Source: Roseibium sp. Sym1 (GTDB taxonomy: Bacteria; Pseudomonadota; Alphaproteobacteria; Rhizobiales; Stappiaceae). Taken from it: a stretch of DNA of 64,000 bases. The translations under genes were made by a program, and so were the position numbers. Of the stretch, positions 1 to 10,275 are shown piece after piece. Under the pieces are notes generated by a model that was given only the letters and a program-made list of their open reading frames with translations, did no database searches and was not told where the DNA came from. Where the stretch lies: NCBI RefSeq assembly GCF_027359675.1, contig NZ_CP114786.1, forward strand, positions 5,616,501-5,680,500, in the 5' to 3' direction. Numbering within the stretch: the stretch's first letter is position 1; every line of letters begins with the position of its first letter.

Positions 1-715
1 CCATGCGCTTCTGCATCGCAGGCTCCATGCCGAAGGCCTTGACGATGCGAATGCCCAGGACCGTTTCCTGCAGGGTCGCACCGATCTTGGCATTGGAGAC
101 CACCTGGCGCTTGGCATAGGTCTTGACCCGTTTGACCAGGAAACTGACGCCGATCACGATCGGCGGCATGATCACCAGTGCAAGCAAGCTCATGACCGGG
201 TCCATGCTGATCAACACGACAACAAGTCCGATCAGCGTGAGGATGTCCCTGCCAAGACTTAGAACCAGCATGTCGATCACGTTGCGGGCGCTCGCAGCGC
301 CGGTGTTCACGCGGATGGCCAGTTCTGGCAGTGACATGCGGTCAAAATAGGCCTGGTCCTGTTCGGTTAGCCGCTTGAACAGCTTTTTCTGCAAATCCGC
401 GACGATCGCATTGCCGACCCGCGACAGGACAACCATCTGGCCGTAGGTCGATGCGCCCTTCAGCGTAAAGATCGCCAGGACTGCGCCGGCGATGACATAG
501 ATCATCGCCTTGTCGCGGTTGATGAAGACCTCGTTGATGATGTCCTTCATGATCCAGGCACTGGCGGCGGTGGTCGCCGCGACAATCCCCATGAAGACGA
601 AGGCGAGCGCATAACGCGGGACATAGGCGCGGATGTTCTCGCTCAACAACCGCCTGACGGTTTGGACGGTGCCGTCCGGATCTTCCCAGACCTGCCATTT
701 TGCAGGATTTAGCAC
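1..715 (-). CDS. MsbA-type ABC exporter, N-terminal part (cut by window edge)
   Basis: Only the first ~238 codons lie in the window. They encode the membrane half of a fused permease-ATPase exporter: a first hydrophobic helix at about residues 36-56, a second at 70-87, two more around 150-190, and the coupling segment TLQETVLGIRIVKAFGME typical of MsbA/LmrA-like exporters. The ATPase domain is outside the window. No ATG fits the frame. GTG at 715 is chosen because AGAAAGG lies nine bases before it. The gene follows aspS on the same strand after ~120 bases. Lipid, lipid A or drug export are all possible; the substrate cannot be read from this half. Confidence 0.8.
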   Translation of the reverse strand, partial: MLNPAKWQVWEDPDGTVQTVRRLLSENIRAYVPRYALAFVFMGIVAATTAASAWIMKDIINEVFINRDKAMIYVIAGAVLAIFTLKGASTYGQMVVLSRVGNAIVADLQKKLFKRLTEQDQAYFDRMSLPELAIRVNTGAASARNVIDMLVLSLGRDILTLIGLVVVLISMDPVMSLLALVIMPPIVIGVSFLVKRVKTYAKRQVVSNAKIGATLQETVLGIRIVKAFGMEPAMQKRM

Positions 716-834
716 GAGGCAAAGCCTTTCTTCAGGTTGCCGTTCCCGGCACGAAAGAGGCCAGCAAAGCCGGCCTCCTCTGCCCCTTCGCAAAGGGGTA
801 CTCTTTTTCTGTCGTCTGCTGCAAGAGCGAAAGC

Positions 835-2616
835 TTACGCTTCCGGCAAGTTCAAACGCAGGTGCAGCTCGCGCAGCTGGGCCGAGGTCGGTTCGTTGGG
901 CGCGCCCATCATCAGGTCTTCGGCCTTCTGGTTCATCGGGAACAGCATGACCTCGCGGATGTTGGCCTCGTCCGCCAGCAGCATCACCATGCGGTCGATG
1001 CCGGCCGCGCAGCCGCCATGCGGCGGGGCGCCGTACTGGAACGCGTTGACCATGCCGCCGAAACGCTTGTCGACTTCCTCGTTCGGATAGCCCGCGATCT
1101 CGAAGGCCTTGTACATGATTTCCGGCTTGTGGTTCCGGATCGCGCCGGAGACCAGCTCATGGCCGTTGCAGGACAGGTCGTACTGGTAGCCGAGCACTTC
1201 GAGCGGATCGCCTTCCAGTGCTTCCATGCCACCCTGCGGCATCGAGAACGGATTGTGTTCGAAATCGATCTCGCCGGTTTCCTCGTCCTTCTCGTAGATC
1301 GGGAAGTCCACGATCCAGGCGAATTCGAACCGGTCCTTGTCGCTGTGGCCGAGCTCCTCGCCGATGATGACACGCGCCTTGGCGGCCACGGCCGTGAACT
1401 GCTTCGGCTTGCCGCCCAGGAAGAACGCCGCGTCGCCTTCTTCGAGGCCCAGCTGGACGCGGATGGCTTCCGTGCGCTCCGGACCGATGTTCTTGGCGAG
1501 CGGACCGGCGGCTTCCGTGGAGCCGTCCTCGGCCTTGCGCCAGAAGATGTAGCCCATGCCCGGCAGGCCTTCGCCCTGCGCGAACTTGTTCATGCGGTCG
1601 CAGAACTTGCGGCTGCCGCCCTTGGGCGCCGGAATGGCACGGATTTCCGTACCCGGCTGCTCCAGAAGGTTGGCGAAGATGGCAAAGCCGGAACCGGCGA
1701 AATGCTCGGAGACGACCTGCATCTTGATCGGGTTACGCAGGTCCGGCTTGTCGGTACCGTACCAGAGCGCCGAATCCTTGTAGGAGATCTGCGGCCAGTT
1801 GCGGTTGACCGGACGGCCGTTGCCAAAGCGCTCGAAGCAGCCCGCGATCACCGGCTCGATCGTGTCGAAGATCTCCTGCTGGGTGACAAAGGACATTTCC
1901 ATGTCGAGCTGGTAGAAATCGGTCGGCGAGCGGTCCGCACGCGGGTCCTCGTCGCGAAAACACGGCGCGATCTGGAAATACTTGTCGAAGCCGGAGACCA
2001 TCAAGAGCTGCTTGAACTGCTGCGGCGCCTGGGGCAGCGCGTAGAACCTGCCCGGATGCAGACGGGATGGCACCAGGAAGTCGCGCGCACCTTCCGGCGA
2101 GGACGCGGTGATGATCGGGGTCTGGAACTCGTTGAAGCCGATGTCCCACATGCGGTCGCGCAGGTCGCGGACGACGTTGGCGCGCAGGATCATGTTGTTG
2201 TGCAGCTTCTCGCGGCGCAGGTCGAGGAAGCGGTATTTCAAACGCACTTCTTCCGGATAGTCCAGCTCGCCGAAGACCGGAAGCGGCAGTTCCTTGGCCG
2301 AGCCGAGCACTTCCATCTCGCGGATGAAGACCTCGATCTCGCCGGTCGGCAGGTCCTTGTTGACGGTTTCCTCGGTGCGCTGCTTCACATTGCCGTCGAT
2401 GCGGATGCACCATTCCGAGCGCACGGTTTCCGCCAGGTTGAAGGCAGCCGAATCCGGATCGACCACACATTGCGTGACGCCGTAATGGTCACGCAGGTCG
2501 ATGAACAGCACCCCGCCATGATCTCGGACCCGGTGAACCCAGCCGGAAAGACGGATGGTCTGGCCTTCGTCGGACAGACGGAGATCACCGCACGTGTGAC
2601 TACGGTAGGGGTGCAT
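835..2616 (-). CDS. aspS: Aspartyl-tRNA synthetase
   Basis: Class II synthetase of 593 residues that charges tRNA-Asp in the cytoplasm. The N-terminal OB-fold anticodon domain is visible ([11 protein letters not shown], about residues 24-34), followed by the class II catalytic core with motif 2 [10 protein letters not shown] and motif 3 GIDRMVMLL near residue 540. A bacterial GAD-type insertion separates the two core parts, and the length is normal for bacterial AspRS. The ATG at 2616 is preferred because GAGGAAC sits seven bases upstream and the protein then opens with [10 protein letters not shown]. The longer open frame adds 27 residues of unlikely composition. It is followed downstream by the exporter gene. 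Confidence 0.97.
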   Translation of the reverse strand: MHPYRSHTCGDLRLSDEGQTIRLSGWVHRVRDHGGVLFIDLRDHYGVTQCVVDPDSAAFNLAETVRSEWCIRIDGNVKQRTEETVNKDLPTGEIEVFIREMEVLGSAKELPLPVFGELDYPEEVRLKYRFLDLRREKLHNNMILRANVVRDLRDRMWDIGFNEFQTPIITASSPEGARDFLVPSRLHPGRFYALPQAPQQFKQLLMVSGFDKYFQIAPCFRDEDPRADRSPTDFYQLDMEMSFVTQQEIFDTIEPVIAGCFERFGNGRPVNRNWPQISYKDSALWYGTDKPDLRNPIKMQVVSEHFAGSGFAIFANLLEQPGTEIRAIPAPKGGSRKFCDRMNKFAQGEGLPGMGYIFWRKAEDGSTEAAGPLAKNIGPERTEAIRVQLGLEEGDAAFFLGGKPKQFTAVAAKARVIIGEELGHSDKDRFEFAWIVDFPIYEKDEETGEIDFEHNPFSMPQGGMEALEGDPLEVLGYQYDLSCNGHELVSGAIRNHKPEIMYKAFEIAGYPNEEVDKRFGGMVNAFQYGAPPHGGCAAGIDRMVMLLADEANIREVMLFPMNQKAEDLMMGAPNEPTSAQLRELHLRLNLPEA

Positions 2617-2777
2617 TCTTGTTCCTCGGCATTCTTCTTGGCATGGAAAATCATTACGGCCCGCCGGAGGCAGGCCGTGTCGGGCTGCACAAGCCATGTT
2701 GCGCGGCGAAAGTCAAGGGAGAGGCCCGTACGGGGCCGTGCGAACCTCTTCAACACCGCGCTTTCGGCCCTCTTCGG

Positions 2778-3404
2778 TCAGCTGTCCACCGCCTGCAGCA
2801 GCGGATGCCATTGCCCCCGGATCTCGTGGGACTTCGAATCCGAATAATCGAAAATGCCCGACCCCGCCGCCGCATGACGGGCATAGAGGACCCGGTCGGA
2901 AATCCGGGCCAGCAGCGGATAGCCTTTTTCGGCGAAGGTCCGTTCCAGGTCGGCCACCTGGGTCGAGCGCTTGTTGATGCGGTTGGCGACCACGAAGATG
3001 TCCGCCTTGCCCTTGCGCACCCGCTTGATGTCGGAAATGCCGTCCAGGAATTTCAGCGTCGCGTCCCAGTCGAAAGCGGAGGCTAGCACGGGCACGATGA
3101 TGTCGGAGGCTTCGGCGATCAGGTTTTTGGCAAGTTCCGAACGCAGGCCACCCGGCCCGTCGATCACGATTGCATCCAGAGACTTGTCCTTGCCGCCGAT
3201 CCTGTCTTCCTTGGTCCAGTTGAGCCCTTCGATGGGGGTCATGGTCTTCGGGCGGCGCTTGATCCAGGAGAGCGAGGATTTCTGGCGGTCGGCATCGGCA
3301 AGGGCGACATCCTCCCCCCGCGCGGCAAGGGCGACGGCGAGATTCGTGGCCAGCGTGGTCTTGCCGCAACCGCCCTTGGAGTTCACCACCAGTATCTTGC
3401 GCAT
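2778..3404 (-). CDS. Orphan ParA/MinD-type ATPase
   Basis: A 208-residue single-domain P-loop ATPase. The deviant Walker A box KGGCGKTT is at residues 10-17 with the signature lysine, a switch-like segment ALADADRQKSSLSWI follows, and a Walker B-like IVIDGPGG lies near residue 90. Such proteins form ATP-dependent dimers that position plasmids, chromosomes or protein clusters. No ParB, MinE or cargo gene is adjacent, so the cargo is unknown. It is shorter than MipZ or chromosomal ParA. The start at 3404 has a strong site GGGAGAGAAC just upstream; the open frame continues 23 codons further without support. It sits between aspS and rnd, divergent from rnd. Confidence 0.85.
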   Translation of the reverse strand: MRKILVVNSKGGCGKTTLATNLAVALAARGEDVALADADRQKSSLSWIKRRPKTMTPIEGLNWTKEDRIGGKDKSLDAIVIDGPGGLRSELAKNLIAEASDIIVPVLASAFDWDATLKFLDGISDIKRVRKGKADIFVVANRINKRSTQVADLERTFAEKGYPLLARISDRVLYARHAAAGSGIFDYSDSKSHEIRGQWHPLLQAVDS

Positions 3405-3547
3405 GTTCTCTCCCGTTCGTCTTGGTCTTTGCTGACCGCCTCTCCAACATAGGTGCACATATTGCGCCTTCACAAGAGTATCCGAGCTGAAAAATTACCA
3501 TTTCGTGGCGACAAAGGGGCAGAACTCGGGTATAGGTTTCGGTCACC

Positions 3548-4735
3548 ATGCATGTGATTACAAAAACAAAAGATCTCGCCGCTGCGTGCCAGCGCCTTGC
3601 CGCCCATGACTATGTGACCGTGGACACGGAATTTCTCCGTGAGACCACCTTCTGGCCGAAGCTCTGCGTCATCCAGATGGCTGGCCCGGACATGGCCTTC
3701 ATCGTCGACGCTCTGGCCGAAGGGCTTGACCTTCAACCCTTTTTCGACCTGATGCGTGACGATGGCGTGACAAAGGTGTTTCACGCGGCGCGCCAGGATA
3801 TCGAAATCATCTACCATCTGGGCGAACTGATTCCCGCGCCCCTGTTCGACACCCAGGTCGCCGCCATGGTGTGCGGTTTCGGCGACAGCATTTCCTACGA
3901 CCAGCTGGTCTACAAGGTGACCGGCGCGCGCATCGACAAGTCATCGCGCTTCACCGACTGGGCCCGGCGCCCGTTGACGGCCAAGCAGCTCGACTACGCG
4001 CTGGCCGACGTGACCCATTTGCGTGATGCCTATCAGTTCCTGAAGGCGAATCTCGCCGAACAGAACCGCAGCCACTGGGTCCAGGACGAGATGCAGGTGC
4101 TGACATCCGTCAACACTTACCGCACCGACCCGGAACAGGCCTGGAAGCGGCTGAAGCTGCGTGTGCGCAAGCCGATCGAACTGGCCGTGATGATGGAGGT
4201 CGCCGCCTGGCGCGAACGGGAAGCCCAGTCGCGCGATGTTCCGCGCAGCCGGGTGGTGAAGGACGACGCCATCTACGAACTCGCCGCGCAGCAGCCGCAG
4301 GACAGCGAGGCCCTCGGCCGGCTCAGGACAATTCCGCGCGGTTTCGAGCGCTCCAGGTCGGCCGACGATATCCTCAAGGCGGTGAAACGGGCCCTCGACC
4401 TGCCCAAGGCCAAGTTGCCGAAACTTCCCAAGGGACGCCAGGCGCCGGACGGTTCCGCCGCCGCGGTCGATCTCCTGAAGGTCTTGTTGAAGCTGGTCAG
4501 CGAAGCCAACGGCGTCGCCGCAAAGGTCATTGCCACGGTCGACGATCTCGAGAAGATCGCCGCGGATGACGACGCGGATGTCGCGGCACTGAAAGGCTGG
4601 CGGCGGGAGCTCTTCGGCGAGACCGCCCTGAAGCTGAAACGCGGCGAAGTCGCCCTCGCCTTCCAGAACCGGCAGATCGTCGCGCTGGACCAGAAGGCGT
4701 CACAGGCGGAAGTGGAAACGCAGGCGGCGGAATAG
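3548..4735 (+). CDS. rnd: Ribonuclease D
   Basis: A 395-residue 3'-5' exoribonuclease that trims tRNA and other stable RNA ends. The DEDD exonuclease core is clear: D26 and E28 in VDTEF, D84 in FHAARQDIEII, and the third motif YALADVTHLRDAY. HRDC-type helical domains follow (about residues 210-300), and the C-terminal ~90 residues are charged. Length matches the family. It starts a rightward unit divergent from the ParA gene with an intergenic gap of ~140 bases. Downstream lies the nested repeat and insertion-sequence region. Confidence 0.95.
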   Translation: MHVITKTKDLAAACQRLAAHDYVTVDTEFLRETTFWPKLCVIQMAGPDMAFIVDALAEGLDLQPFFDLMRDDGVTKVFHAARQDIEIIYHLGELIPAPLFDTQVAAMVCGFGDSISYDQLVYKVTGARIDKSSRFTDWARRPLTAKQLDYALADVTHLRDAYQFLKANLAEQNRSHWVQDEMQVLTSVNTYRTDPEQAWKRLKLRVRKPIELAVMMEVAAWREREAQSRDVPRSRVVKDDAIYELAAQQPQDSEALGRLRTIPRGFERSRSADDILKAVKRALDLPKAKLPKLPKGRQAPDGSAAAVDLLKVLLKLVSEANGVAAKVIATVDDLEKIAADDDADVAALKGWRRELFGETALKLKRGEVALAFQNRQIVALDQKASQAEVETQAAE

Positions 4736-4780
4736 GCTTCGGAACTGCCGACGGTATGCAAGCTTCCCCACAGACCAAAG

Positions 4781-4813
4781 CGTCATCCTGAGTGTCTGGC
4801 CTGAAAGTGATCC
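4781..4813. repeat. Left arm of outer palindromic repeat
   Basis: This segment carries CATCCTGAG followed by TGTCTGGCCTGAAAGTGA. The same two blocks occur in inverted orientation at 6324-6378, where they are separated by an extra ~24-base hairpin. Together they bracket the inner palindromic element and the insertion sequence. The ends resemble those of the 108-bp repeats at 31917 and 32715, which start CGTCATCCTGAGG. Confidence 0.6.
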
Positions 4814-4860
4814 AGGACGCAGTTTTCATCGTTCCTGGCACAAACTCGCCCCCTCTCGGT

Positions 4861-4955
4861 TGTCATCCCCGCGAAAGCGGGGACCCAGCAACCTCATGAA
4901 TCCGCTAAATAAATTTAGATCCAGCCTCACGGTGTCCTGGCTTCCCGCTTTCGCG
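4861..4955. repeat. Interrupted inner palindromic element, left part
   Basis: The element begins TGTCATCCCCGCGAAAGCGG and, once the insertion sequence and one target copy are removed, ends CCCGCTTTCGCGGGAATGAC at about 6296. The two ends are near-perfect inverted complements. This gives a ~104-bp palindromic extragenic repeat that was split by the transposon 95 bases from its left end. Confidence 0.65.
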
Positions 4956-6277
4956 CACAGCTGTCCGGGATTTTTGTCGTGCAGTCGGTTTTCATGCGAG
5001 TTGCAACTCCAGCTGGGGTTTTGGTGGTCTGAGGCGCGGTGGTCTTGGTTTGGGTTTATGACGCGCGGAGAGGTCAAGGGGGTTGAAGAGGGCGACTTTC
5101 AATCGTGCCATGAGATCCTTGAGGGTGCCTTTGTGTGCCTTGGCACAGGTGTCCTTCAGCAGCCTGAGCAGGAGGAAGGCGATGAGGGCGACATAGAGCT
5201 GGATCCTGACGGCATTTTCGGAGCGTCCGAGGAAGGTCTTGATCTTGAGGTTCTGCTTGATCCACTTGAAGAACAGCTCGATCTGCCAGCGCTTCTTGTA
5301 GAGTTGGGCGATGTCCTCGGCCGAGCGCTCCATGTCGTTGGTGACCAGCCGCAGAGGCTCCTTGTTCTCGCGCTCGACCAGGATCTCGCGCAAAGTTGTG
5401 CCGAAGAGCGGGTTGTCCGCCCCGCCACGGGGCTTCTTGTGACCGACCTTGAGACTGTTGTCGGCGAGGATGGGGGCTTCGAGCTGGTCCGTGTTCGCGC
5501 TGACCTCGCGCCGGCGGGCGTTCTTCTTCAGGCGGGTGACGAAGATGGCACCGGCCTGATGGAGGCCAAACCACCAGGAATAGTCGGCAAACCCTTTGTC
5601 GAACACATAAGTCGCCCCCGGCGTGATGGTGATGGCGCGGGCAAAGGTCGTGTCACTGACCTTGGGCGAGGTCAGGTCGAAGCAGGTCGGATGCTTCGTC
5701 TCGGGGTCATAGTGAACGTAGAGCTTGAGGCCGCGCACCCGGCTGTCGGCCTCCGGCCAAGCGAAGCGGGCATCGCGCAGTGGGATCGGCGAGGCGTCTA
5801 TCAGCTCGATCAGGCCCTTGCCTTCCTGGCGCAGCCTGCGGGTCACGTCGCTCATCAGGTGGCCGGCCAGATCGCGGAAGACCGCCGCCGGGCGGGCGGC
5901 GTTGGCGTCCGACAGCGTCGACTTGCCGGGAACTCTCAGCCCCAGGTGGTAGAGCGCCTCCGGCCGGGCCGCCAGGGCCTGCTCGATCTCGCGCAGGCTG
6001 GAAAGGCCGGCCAGTTGGGCGAACAGCAGGGCCTTGAGATGGCGCTGGCAGGTCCAGGCCCCGTCTCCCTCGCCAACACCGTGGTTGCCCTTGTGCTCGC
6101 TCACCACACGGTTGACCACACGACGGTCGAGCGGTTCCAAAACGCGGTGAAAGGCGGTACGAATAAACGGCACGGCAGGCCTCCAAAAATCAAGTTTGGC
6201 GACAAGATTTTTGACCTCAACCGCAGGAAATGTCTGCCGTGCACTTTGACTCACCCCTAAAATCCCGGACAGCTGTG
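4956..6277 (-). mobile_element. IS4-family insertion sequence, 1322 bp, intact
   Basis: Both ends carry the 19-bp inverted repeat CACAGCTGTCCGGGATTTT. Immediately outside is the 10-bp direct repeat CGCTTTCGCG (4946-4955 and 6278-6287), a target-site duplication of the size known for IS4-family elements. The single transposase gene fills almost the whole element. Perfect end repeats and target duplication suggest a recent insertion that could still be mobile. No host gene is interrupted; the target is an extragenic palindromic repeat. Confidence 0.92.
4992..6254 (-). CDS. IS4-family DDE transposase
   Basis: A 420-residue transposase. The N-terminal ~110 residues match the DUF4372-type region seen in this IS4 group (for example HLKALLFAQLAGLSSLREIE). 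The RNase-H-like DDE core follows: first Asp in IELIDASPIPL, second Asp in YVFDKGFADYSWWF, and the family YREK signature in YKKRWQIELFFKWIK, which contains the catalytic Glu. The C-terminus is basic and proline-rich. The frame is uninterrupted and nearly fills the element, so the enzyme is probably functional. Confidence 0.93.
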   Translation of the reverse strand: MSQSARQTFPAVEVKNLVAKLDFWRPAVPFIRTAFHRVLEPLDRRVVNRVVSEHKGNHGVGEGDGAWTCQRHLKALLFAQLAGLSSLREIEQALAARPEALYHLGLRVPGKSTLSDANAARPAAVFRDLAGHLMSDVTRRLRQEGKGLIELIDASPIPLRDARFAWPEADSRVRGLKLYVHYDPETKHPTCFDLTSPKVSDTTFARAITITPGATYVFDKGFADYSWWFGLHQAGAIFVTRLKKNARRREVSANTDQLEAPILADNSLKVGHKKPRGGADNPLFGTTLREILVERENKEPLRLVTNDMERSAEDIAQLYKKRWQIELFFKWIKQNLKIKTFLGRSENAVRIQLYVALIAFLLLRLLKDTCAKAHKGTLKDLMARLKVALFNPLDLSARHKPKPRPPRLRPPKPQLELQLA

Positions 6278-6323
6278 CGCTTTCGCGGGAATGACAAAGG
6301 TGAGAGAAGCATTCGCCCCGGCC

Positions 6324-6378
6324 GTCACTTTCGGGCCAGACACTGAGGAGCGCGCAAAACGGTCCTCCTCAGGATGAG
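6324..6378. repeat. Right arm of outer palindromic repeat
   Basis: Inverted partner of 4781-4813. Read on the minus strand it gives CATCCTGAG, then a short GAGGA/TCCTC hairpin, then TGTCTGGCCCGAAAGTGA. It lies just downstream of the ppx stop codon (6424, minus strand), so it could also act as a transcription or mRNA-end structure for ppx. Confidence 0.55.
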
Positions 6379-6423
6379 GCTGTTTGGTATGGCTTATGCT
6401 TTGAATGCTGCAGGCCGCCGCCC

Positions 6424-7944
6424 CTAACCAGCCGTCACCTCGACATCGACCTTGATCACCTTGCCGAGCTGGTTCGCCCGCTTGCGCAGACGGTCGCCGT
6501 CAAGACTGGCCAGCTCCGTGCCCAGCTTCAGCGACAGCGTCTCACCGGCCTTGTCGATCCCGACCTTGGGCAGAAGCCCGGCAATGGATGCGCTCAGCAG
6601 CGAGGCGACCCGCAGCGTTGCTCCCAGCACCTTGGCGCGGATACGCAGGCGGTCGGTGAACAGTTCCCGGATCACCGGAGACAGGTCGCCTTCCCGCAGA
6701 CCCTGGTGCCGGTAGAACACGGCCGCGGCCAGGTAGGCCCGGCTGGCATGGTCCAGGCCCACAAAGGACGCGTTGGAGATGATGTTGAGGCTCTGTTCGC
6801 CGCGATAATCCGGATGTGCGCGCCAGCCGATGTCGGACAAGAGACAGGCCGCATGCCGCAGCCGCGTCTCGTTCGCGGTTTCCTCGATGCCGAGTTCCCT
6901 GAACAGCTTGTCGGTCCAGCCGATCAGTTCCTCGGCATGCTCCGGCGAACGGGCACGCAAAGTGCACAATTCCCGGGCCGCCTCGATCACCGGATCATGC
7001 GCCTGCATGGCCGCGGACAGCTTCTCATGCAGCAGGCCTTCCCGCACACCGGTCGCCGAAAACACAAGGCGTTCCGCCTTCATCGATGTCAGCACCTGTT
7101 CCAGGACGACCGCCCCGATCGGCACCAGCGACCGCCGCTGCTTGGAGACGACCTCGGCCATCTCGATGCCTTCCAGGTTCGGAACCGCGATCTTGCGGCA
7201 GAACTCGATCGCCTCGTCGGCGGCAATCTCGTAATTGTGCATGACGTGTAGCGGATAATTGTTCTGGAACAGATGCAGCCGGCCGAGGGAGCGCCAGGTG
7301 CCGCCGACCGCGTAGAAAGTGCGCTCTCCCGGCACCAGGTCCGGCCAGTCGAACCCCTTCAGGGCCGCTTCGGTCAGCTTCTGCGCCTTGGCGATCTTGC
7401 CGTCCGCCTCTTCGGAAAGGCGCAAGCCGCCGAGCGGAAAGGTCGCGCCCTGTTTCGGCGCCTTGTCGGCGATCTCGACCAGTTCCAGACTGCCGCCGCC
7501 CATGTCGCCGACAATGCCGCGCGGCTGCCAGAACCCGGCAATCACGCCAAGGGCGGAATAATAGGCTTCCTCGCTGCCATCCAGAATGCGGACCGGCGCG
7601 TCCAGGGACCGCTCGACCTCGTGCACGAATTCGGCGCCGTTGGCGGCATCACGCGCAGCTGCCGTCGCGACGATGTAGAGCTCCTGGCAGCCGGTATGGT
7701 CGATCAGCGCCTTGAACCTGGCCAGCTCGCCTAGTGCCAAGCCGACCGACTCGTCCGCCAGGCGGCCGGTGGCGGCGACACCCCGGCCAAGCCCGGCGAG
7801 CAGTTTCTCATTGAACAGCATGGTCGGCGTGCGCGCCTTGCGCTCGTAAATCACCAGGCGGACGGAGTTTGAACCGATGTCCACGACCGCGACAGGTCCG
7901 GTCCCGTTGAGACGGCCTCTGGAGGGCTTGAATTTGCCTGGCAT
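6424..7944 (-). CDS. ppx: Exopolyphosphatase (Ppx/GppA family)
   Basis: A 506-residue enzyme that releases phosphate from polyphosphate ends. The ASKHA-fold phosphate-binding loops are present: VDIGSNSVRLVIYE at about 21-34 and GDMGGGSLELVEI near 150. A C-terminal HD-like helical domain with many charged residues follows, as in long-form Ppx. The start at 7944 overlaps the ppk stop codon region and has GAGG five bases upstream, so ppk and ppx are translationally coupled in one operon. Pairing with the synthesising enzyme PPK1 indicates turnover of polyphosphate. A GppA-like (p)ppGpp activity cannot be excluded from sequence. Confidence 0.93.
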   Translation of the reverse strand: MPGKFKPSRGRLNGTGPVAVVDIGSNSVRLVIYERKARTPTMLFNEKLLAGLGRGVAATGRLADESVGLALGELARFKALIDHTGCQELYIVATAAARDAANGAEFVHEVERSLDAPVRILDGSEEAYYSALGVIAGFWQPRGIVGDMGGGSLELVEIADKAPKQGATFPLGGLRLSEEADGKIAKAQKLTEAALKGFDWPDLVPGERTFYAVGGTWRSLGRLHLFQNNYPLHVMHNYEIAADEAIEFCRKIAVPNLEGIEMAEVVSKQRRSLVPIGAVVLEQVLTSMKAERLVFSATGVREGLLHEKLSAAMQAHDPVIEAARELCTLRARSPEHAEELIGWTDKLFRELGIEETANETRLRHAACLLSDIGWRAHPDYRGEQSLNIISNASFVGLDHASRAYLAAAVFYRHQGLREGDLSPVIRELFTDRLRIRAKVLGATLRVASLLSASIAGLLPKVGIDKAGETLSLKLGTELASLDGDRLRKRANQLGKVIKVDVEVTAG

Positions 7945-7945
7945 T

Positions 7946-10171
7946 CTAACCTCGTTTTTGCCGTTCCAGGAACGGCTTCGGACGGTCACTCTTCAATGAC
8001 TTGCCCCGCCCGGACAGTGAGGGATTGGTCATGAAATACTGGTGGGCGTTGAAAGGTTCCTCGTTCGCCTCCGGAACGATCCTTTCGTGGCTTCCGTCCG
8101 ACAGGATACGCCAGCTCTGCTGGTTGTCCTTGAGGTTGGCAACCATGATCTGGTCCAGCACCTGCTCATGCACGGTTGCGGTCAGCAACGGGGTCAGCAC
8201 TTCCACGCGCCGGTCGATGTTGCGCGGCATGAGGTCGGCGGAACCGATATAGACGTGGGCCTCGGGCGACGGCAGGCCCTGCCCGTTGCCGAAACAGAAT
8301 ATCCGGGAATGCTCGAGGAACCGGCCGACGATGGACTTCACCCGGATATTGTCCGACAGGCCTGCGATGCCCGGACGCAGGCAGCAGATGCCGCGGATGA
8401 CAAGATCGATCTGCACCCCGGCCTGGCTGGCCCTGTAGAGCCCGTCGATGATCTCCGGATCGACCAGCGAATTCATCTTCATCCAGATCTGCGCCGGACG
8501 GCCTGCGCGCGCATGCTCGATTTCCGCCTCGGTCATCTCCAGCATCCGCTCGCGCAGATTGACCGGCGAGACCATCAGGTTGTTGAGTTCCGCCGGACGG
8601 GCGTAACCGGTGATGAAGTTGAACACCCGGGCGGCATCCTCGGCGATGCCGGGATCGTCGGTGAAGAACGAAAGGTCCTCGTAGATGCGCGCGGTGATCG
8701 GGTGATAATTGCCCGTGCCGATATGGCAATAGGTTTTCAACTGGCCATGCTCGCGCTTGATCACCATGGACAGCTTGGAATGGGTCTTCAGTTCGATGAA
8801 GCCGAAGACGACCTGGACCCCTGCCCGCTCCAGGTCGCGCGCCCACTTGATGTTGGCTTCCTCGTCGAAGCGGGCCTTGAGCTCAACCAGCGCGGTGACG
8901 GATTTTCCGGCCTCGGCGGCCTCGGCAAGCGCCTTGACGATCGGCGAGTTGTTGGACGTCCGGTAGAGCGTCTGCTTGATGGCGACCACGTCCGGATCGC
9001 GCGCCGCCTGGCGCAGGTACTGCACCACCACGTCAAAGGATTCGTAAGGGTGGTGGACGACGATGTCCTTCTGGTGGATCGCCGCCAGGCAGTCGCCGCC
9101 ATGCTCGCGGATGCGCTCGGGAAAACGGGCAGAATAGGGTTCGAATTTCAGATCCGGCCGCTCCAGGTCGACAATCTGCGACAGGTTGTTGAGAGCCAGG
9201 AGGCCGTTGGCCAGGAAAATTTCGCTTTCGCTCACGCCAAGCGCGTCGGCAACAAATTCACGCAGCGCCGGCGGGGTCGTCTCCTGGATCTCAAGGCGGA
9301 TGACCGATCCGCGACGGCGGCGCTTCAGCGCGCTTTCGAACAGACGGACCAGATCTTCCGCCTCTTCCTCGATTTCCAGGTCGCTGTCGCGGATCACCCT
9401 GAAGGCCCCCTTGCCGCGGATCTCGTAGCCGGGAAACAGGCGGCCAATGAAGAGGCTGACAACCTTTTCAATGGCGATGAAACGCGCCGCGCCGTCCTCG
9501 CCGTCCGGCAGCTGCACGAAACGGTCGACCTGGTTCGGAATGCGCAGAAGCGCGATCATGCCACGGCCGCCCGAGGTCGGCACCAGTTCGAAGACGATCG
9601 AGAAGCCCAGGTTCGGAATGAACGGGAACGGGTGGGCCGGATCGATGGCCAGCGGCGTCAGGACCGGGAAGACGTAGCTGAGGAAATAGTCCTGCAGCCA
9701 GGTCTTGTCCGATCCCTCCAGCGTGTCGCCGTGCAGGATCTCGATGCCCTTCTCGGCAATCTCGCGGCGCAGTTCGACCCAGATCTTCTGCTGCGAGGCC
9801 TGAAGATCGCGCACGGCGTCACTGATCTTCTGCAACTGTTCCGTGGGCGTCAGGCCGTCATCGGACAGATTGGTCACTTCGGCGCGCTGCTGGCCACGCA
9901 GACCCGCGACCCGGACCATGAAGAATTCGTCGAGATTGTTGGCGGAAATCGACAGGAACCTGACCCGCTCCAGCAGCGGGTGATTGGCGTTCATGGCCTC
10001 TTCCAGGACACGCAGGTTGAACTGCAGCCAGGAGAGTTCGCGGTTCATGAATCGAGCAGGAGACGTCGCCAGCTCACCTTCCGGAACCACCAGGTCGCCG
10101 TTCTGGACCGGGTTTTCGGAAGTGACCGCGGAGGCAGGCAAGATGTCCGAAAGAGCAGGCGTTTCGTTCAT
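7946..10171 (-). CDS. ppk: Polyphosphate kinase 1
   Basis: A 741-residue PPK1 that polymerises ATP gamma-phosphate into polyphosphate, usually at the inner membrane. The N-terminal domain opens with [13 protein letters not shown] (residues 40-52). The phosphorylated histidine is H464 in KTHSKLSM, followed by [10 protein letters not shown], and the second active-site histidine lies in RFLEHSR. Length and domain order are normal. It is the first gene of the ppk-ppx operon. A Pho-box-like sequence lies ~105 bases before its start, so phosphate-starvation control by PhoB is likely (inferred). Confidence 0.96.
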   Translation of the reverse strand: MNETPALSDILPASAVTSENPVQNGDLVVPEGELATSPARFMNRELSWLQFNLRVLEEAMNANHPLLERVRFLSISANNLDEFFMVRVAGLRGQQRAEVTNLSDDGLTPTEQLQKISDAVRDLQASQQKIWVELRREIAEKGIEILHGDTLEGSDKTWLQDYFLSYVFPVLTPLAIDPAHPFPFIPNLGFSIVFELVPTSGGRGMIALLRIPNQVDRFVQLPDGEDGAARFIAIEKVVSLFIGRLFPGYEIRGKGAFRVIRDSDLEIEEEAEDLVRLFESALKRRRRGSVIRLEIQETTPPALREFVADALGVSESEIFLANGLLALNNLSQIVDLERPDLKFEPYSARFPERIREHGGDCLAAIHQKDIVVHHPYESFDVVVQYLRQAARDPDVVAIKQTLYRTSNNSPIVKALAEAAEAGKSVTALVELKARFDEEANIKWARDLERAGVQVVFGFIELKTHSKLSMVIKREHGQLKTYCHIGTGNYHPITARIYEDLSFFTDDPGIAEDAARVFNFITGYARPAELNNLMVSPVNLRERMLEMTEAEIEHARAGRPAQIWMKMNSLVDPEIIDGLYRASQAGVQIDLVIRGICCLRPGIAGLSDNIRVKSIVGRFLEHSRIFCFGNGQGLPSPEAHVYIGSADLMPRNIDRRVEVLTPLLTATVHEQVLDQIMVANLKDNQQSWRILSDGSHERIVPEANEEPFNAHQYFMTNPSLSGRGKSLKSDRPKPFLERQKRG

Positions 10172-10275
10172 GGCGTCGTCCCTTTTCCCGGCCGTAGCGC
10201 AACCGTGACCGCAGACAGGCCCACCCTGTCACTGCCGCGTGCCGCCGTCACTAGCATGGACTGCCGCCGCCACAA

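Noticed and set aside
700..2847. A long plus-strand open frame (~715 codons) opposite aspS
   Set aside because: It mirrors the codon structure of aspS in a GC-rich gene, has no ribosome site and no family motif.
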